Source of the DNA: a virus
Length of the DNA: 33,585 bases
Direction: 5' to 3' (one strand)
IMG/VR virus record: IMGVR_UViG_3300025000_000291
Span: 1 to 33,585 of that record
Part shown: piece by piece, positions 31,038-33,585 of the stretch
How positions within the stretch are numbered: the first letter of the stretch is position 1
Layout: every line of letters begins with the position of its first letter
Notes under the pieces: generated by a model
Databases searched by the model: none
What the model was told of the DNA's origin: nothing
Seen by the model: the letters and a program-made list of their open reading frames with translations, nothing else
Made by a program: the position numbers and the translations under genes

Positions 31038-31323
31038 ATTCCTCATTAAGTTTACCCTTATTAGTTTCTATAACGTACCTGTAAGGCTCTGGGGAAAATA
31101 CAGGTGTTCGTTGATCTGCATTCATGCTTGTTTTGTGAATCAAAGTTTTATACTGATCATAAAATCCAATATCTATTGGATAGTTAACATTTTTATTCCA
31201 GTACATTCCAAATGAGTCGCTATCGTATTCAAATAGTGCGTACTCATCATCTGCTAACTTTGGGATAACAGACAGTCCCAACCGTTTTTCCTCTAAAGAC
31301 CTTGCTAGTAAAATACGTCTCAT
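31027..31323 (-). CDS. DUF192 family protein
   Basis: 98 aa. It shows the DUF192 pattern: RSLEEKRLGLSV near the start (a truncated E-R-x-x-G-L-M-x segment), then FGMYWNKNVNYPIDIGFYD (the W-M-K-N-x-x-x-P-L-D-I-x-F-x-D motif) and YVIETNKGKLNE. Function of the family is unresolved; a role in envelope or periplasmic processes is often supposed. No signal peptide is present here, so it may act in the cytoplasm or be packaged. It overlaps the 189-aa gene. Only a weak AGGA precedes the ATG. Confidence 0.78.
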   Translation of the reverse strand: MRRILLARSLEEKRLGLSVIPKLADDEYALFEYDSDSFGMYWNKNVNYPIDIGFYDQYKTLIHKTSMNADQRTPVFSPEPYRYVIETNKGKLNEEFAF

Positions 31324-31889
31324 GAAGTCCTAACCATTGGTACAGGTTTCATTTTTATTGCGGTAATTGGGTCGATTTCTGGCCAACGATGTGAGTTGAG
31401 TTTTTTAGATACGGCTACACTTCCTCCGACTACTGCAGCTGTTCCTAAAACCGTAGCTGCTAGAACTTTTGTTGCCGTCTTTAACTTCGCACCTGCTGTT
31501 TTAGAAAAAATTTGAGAACGACGAACAGCGTCCTTTAGACTTTTTGGTCGATTGCTTATAGTAACCTGTTCCTGTCCTAGCATATCGTCTAGTCGTTCGT
31601 CTGGTAAGTCTTTTGCCTCATTAGCAAAATCGATCATAGTGTCGTCTATTCTTTTTAGTGCATAACCAAATCCTAAAGGTCCTGCTGCGCCTGCGAGAGC
31701 TCCAACAAGTACTGGCTTGCGTAATTTGTGCATAACCAACCCCCCTACGGTTGCCATACCTAAGGTAGGCATAATAAATGAGGAATATGTTGACTTGGGT
31801 TCCTGTGCTTTTCTTTGTAGATAATTTCTGTAGACTGCTACGTCTTTGTTTGTTTCTAGCTCTTGTGGAAAGTGTGCGCCTGTAATCAT
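31320..31889 (-). CDS. Membrane protein of unknown function, 189 aa
   Basis: At least two hydrophobic stretches: VLVGALAGAAGPLGFGYAL (about 59-77) and TKVLAATVLGTAAVVGGSVAV (about 140-160), the second Gly/Ala-rich. A preceding short segment (SSFIMPTLGMATVGGLV) could be a third. No signal peptide. A K-x-A site (FSKTAGA) lies before the last stretch. It sits between the transglycosylase and DUF192. A spanin or holin partner role is conceivable from the neighbours, but nothing specific is visible. TTGGAG precedes the ATG. Confidence 0.6.
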   Translation of the reverse strand: MITGAHFPQELETNKDVAVYRNYLQRKAQEPKSTYSSFIMPTLGMATVGGLVMHKLRKPVLVGALAGAAGPLGFGYALKRIDDTMIDFANEAKDLPDERLDDMLGQEQVTISNRPKSLKDAVRRSQIFSKTAGAKLKTATKVLAATVLGTAAVVGGSVAVSKKLNSHRWPEIDPITAIKMKPVPMVRTS

Positions 31890-32446
31890 GATTTTACTCC
31901 AAATGTATGATTTGCTACAGATCCCATATACCCAACAAAAGATGGATGGTTACCTGCTTGCATGTTAGTTAAACCCCTGCCGCTACGAAGTTTTTTTAAA
32001 GCCCCTGCGCCGCCATAGTGCATACCTGCCATAATTTTTACTTCTCGTTGGTCGTAGCCATCACTGCCGTCTATCCTGAAACCTTGCTTATTAGCGATTT
32101 CGATATTTTGTGCAGTAAATTTCTGCATAGCCTGTTCTTGCATTTCAGGGTTCTGTAAGAATCCTCTTGGATTAAATCCAAGTCCTTTTAATGTATTAGG
32201 CATAAACTGATACCTACCCATGGCTCCCGACATTTTATTTACAGCCCCATAGTTAAAATTAGATTCCTGTTTAGCAATTCCTTTATAATAATTCTGCAAA
32301 CCTAAGTCTCCAGGACCAGTACCAGGATTTCTAGCGTTCATAAGTGTAAAGTTTGAAGGTGGTGCAGGAGTGGCAGGAGCCGACTTGCTAATTGCGTTCG
32401 CTGCATCGTGAATACTTTTCATTAACTCTTGTGCTATTTTAAACAT
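31886..32446 (-). CDS. Lytic transglycosylase (SLT-like)
   Basis: Cleaves peptidoglycan glycan strands at lysis or infection. The fold signature is IAKQESNFNYGAVN (catalytic E61) followed by AMGRYQFMPNTL (76-87), the G-x-Y/M-Q-x-x-P motif, and further TAQNIEIANKQGF and MAGMHYGGAGA. Length 186 aa. The N-terminal MFKIAQEL carries a K-x-A site seen in head proteins, so it might be virion-associated, not only a lysis enzyme. No signal peptide. Overlaps the holin-like gene by eight bases; an AGAGGA leader is present. Domain-only enzyme, complete. Confidence 0.85.
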   Translation of the reverse strand: MFKIAQELMKSIHDAANAISKSAPATPAPPSNFTLMNARNPGTGPGDLGLQNYYKGIAKQESNFNYGAVNKMSGAMGRYQFMPNTLKGLGFNPRGFLQNPEMQEQAMQKFTAQNIEIANKQGFRIDGSDGYDQREVKIMAGMHYGGAGALKKLRSGRGLTNMQAGNHPSFVGYMGSVANHTFGVKS

Positions 32447-32681
32447 TTGGTTCCTCTGGCTTTGTTTCTTCTGGCTCTGTAGTAGGATCTACTGCATATT
32501 TTTGTACGAACTTACCAGTAACTCCAATACCTAATGCCCAGATGAGTAAGTCACCTGCGCCGAGTCCAAATGCAAGAGTTAAATAAACTAACCCTGTACA
32601 TACAGTGACCACAATTATAAACATACTCAATCGCATAGATGACATGGATTTAGCACTGTCAAAAAAATCTTTAAACGGCAT
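32439..32681 (-). CDS. Holin-like membrane protein
   Basis: 80 aa with two predicted transmembrane helices: RLSMFIIVVTVCTGLVYLTL (about 17-36) and LLIWALGIGVTGKFVQKYA (about 45-63). The tail is acidic and Pro/Glu-rich (TEPEETKPEEPNV). This resembles a short class II holin that forms membrane lesions to release the lytic enzyme, and the transglycosylase gene follows directly. It is the first gene of the minus-strand operon with a strong AGGAGG leader and a TTGACT-type promoter. Function inferred from topology and neighbour. Confidence 0.72.
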   Translation of the reverse strand: MPFKDFFDSAKSMSSMRLSMFIIVVTVCTGLVYLTLAFGLGAGDLLIWALGIGVTGKFVQKYAVDPTTEPEETKPEEPNV

Positions 32682-32708
32682 AACGTAATCCTCCTAATTA
32701 GTAGTTAT

Positions 32709-32737
32709 AATTTAGGCTTTTATTTGGTTTAAGTCAA
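32709..32737 (-). promoter_or_regulatory. Sigma-70-type promoter of the leftward late operon
   Basis: TTGACT (32737-32732), 17-base spacer, TAAATT (32714-32709), then a 27-base leader with AGGAGG before the holin-like ATG. Located in the 102-base divergent gap. The plus strand has a weak TTTGGT/TATAAG pair in the same gap. Confidence 0.85.
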
Positions 32738-32783
32738 GTTTTTGGTATAAGAAGATTACATAAGTAAAGGAGTTAAATTTTTT

Positions 32784-32984
32784 ATGTTATTACTAAAAAT
32801 AAGATTAAAGATCGCACTAGACCTAAGCAATGGTCCAGATACAGAAGAATTTGAATTTCATAATCATGATGAAATACAGAAGTTTTTTAGCGATTTTTCT
32901 AAGTTAAGTATTACTCAAACACAGGTTAAAAAAGATGGAGTTCCAATTGGGACTATATTTGAAGGAGAGGCTGATAATGCATAA
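32784..32984 (+). CDS. Hypothetical protein, 66 aa
   Basis: First gene of the divergent rightward unit. It has an AAAGGAG site 12 bases before the ATG. The sequence starts LLLKIRLKIALDLSNGP, then an acidic EEFEFHNHDEIQKFF and GVPIGTIFEGE, suggesting a small beta-alpha domain. No family recognised. It overlaps the nucleotidase start by eight bases, so the two are coupled. Confidence 0.62.
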   Translation: MLLLKIRLKIALDLSNGPDTEEFEFHNHDEIQKFFSDFSKLSITQTQVKKDGVPIGTIFEGEADNA

Positions 32985-33585
32985 AACATTATTTTGTGAT
33001 ATGGATGGAGTTCTAGCAGATTTTAACAAAGCATACAGTAAAATATTTAACCAGTTAATTGGTGGTCCAATTATTACTAAAAAAGAAGAGGCACTTTCGT
33101 GGGATTGGGGAACCTGGTATCCAGGGGCAACTCCAAAGGTTATAAAAGAGGCCTGGAAGATCCTACGGGAAACCAAAGACTTCTGGCAAAGCCTTGATAT
33201 TTTAGACAGACAGGGGCTTTCTGATCTACGATTGCTCACATATTTTAACTATGATATATATTTTGTAACAAGTAGGTTGGACACTGTCGGAAAATCGGCC
33301 ATGAGACAAACACAGGAATGGCTAGAAGAGTGGGGATTCCATGGTCCGAACGTTATAGTCACTTGGCAAAAGAATGCCCTGGCGGCCCTAATGCGGGCGA
33401 ATGTCATCATTGACGATAAGCCAGAATTCTTCATGCCCAGCAATTTGGATCTTAATCTCGAGTGGGAGCACATTGCATTAATTGACTACCCCCACAATCG
33501 AGATATGTTTATGGCACCAAATGTAATTCGATACAACAGTCTACATGATGCCTTAGAACCATTGTTAAAGCAAAGTGCTGGCTAA
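32977..33585 (+). CDS. 5'(3')-deoxyribonucleotidase (HAD superfamily)
   Basis: Removes phosphate from deoxynucleoside monophosphates. The start is ATG 32977, with GAAGGAGAG upstream; a longer frame with ATG at 32935 has no leader. HAD motifs: DMDGVLADF (I), VTSR (II), WQKNALA (Lys of motif III) and IDDKPEF (IV). Length 202 aa is typical of the NT5C type. Its TAA is the last triplet of the window, so the gene is complete. It could salvage or balance nucleotides alongside dUTPase and dNMP kinase. Confidence 0.88.
   Translation: MHKTLFCDMDGVLADFNKAYSKIFNQLIGGPIITKKEEALSWDWGTWYPGATPKVIKEAWKILRETKDFWQSLDILDRQGLSDLRLLTYFNYDIYFVTSRLDTVGKSAMRQTQEWLEEWGFHGPNVIVTWQKNALAALMRANVIIDDKPEFFMPSNLDLNLEWEHIALIDYPHNRDMFMAPNVIRYNSLHDALEPLLKQSAG

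Noticed and set aside
32738-32783. Strong plus-strand promoter in the divergent gap
   Set aside because: Only TTTGGT and TATAAG at 17 bases were found; too weak to claim, though some promoter must serve the rightward genes.
1-33585. tRNA genes
   Set aside because: Gaps between genes are too short and no cloverleaf was seen in them.

Overview
The window is part of a tailed double-stranded DNA phage with a contractile tail (a myovirus). It is AT-rich and densely coded, with no host-like housekeeping genes. The evidence is a terminase large subunit, prohead-protease-like protein, HK97-type capsid protein, tail sheath and tail tube. Host assignment is inference. The phage sigma factor has the region 2.4 signature YAVWWIRQSIL followed by IVRLPVNKI, which is typical of the primary sigma factor of Bacteroidota. 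The best phage promoters (TTGACT, 17 bases, TATATT or TAAATT) also fit the Bacteroidota TTG-N20-TAnnTT frame. A RecU-type resolvase, a family best known from Bacillota, argues against being too sure.

Left arm (1-10.56 kb, plus strand) is a replication and nucleotide module. It holds a 5'-partial putative nuclease, RecU-like resolvase, dUTPase, class II ribonucleotide reductase, metallophosphoesterase, sigma factor, and family A DNA polymerase. The polymerase gene is interrupted by a 926-base group I intron carrying a LAGLIDADG endonuclease. A dNMP kinase and a bidirectional terminator close the module. Almost no gene here has a Shine-Dalgarno (SD) sequence.

Middle and right (10.57-32.7 kb, minus strand) is the late module, read leftwards. 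In order of transcription: holin-like protein, lytic transglycosylase, small membrane proteins, DUF192, an ATP-grasp protein, a GT-B glycosyltransferase-like protein, a nucleotidyltransferase, ribosomal protein bS21, terminase, protease, scaffold-like proteins, capsid, neck proteins, sheath and tube. The abundant virion genes have strong AGGAGG-type SD sequences. Five promoter-like sites share one architecture, and one of them follows a terminator behind the capsid gene.

Right edge (32.78-33.585 kb, plus strand) starts a divergent operon with a small unknown protein and a 5'(3')-deoxyribonucleotidase.

The most interesting reading is a two-layer early/late switch. A phage sigma factor would drive late promoters, and a phage bS21 could bias host ribosomes towards SD-led late messages. 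Other striking points are the ATP-grasp/glycosyltransferase pair with membrane segments, and a recurring K-x-A motif (often within F-x-D-E-L-x-K-x-A) in many head-region proteins.
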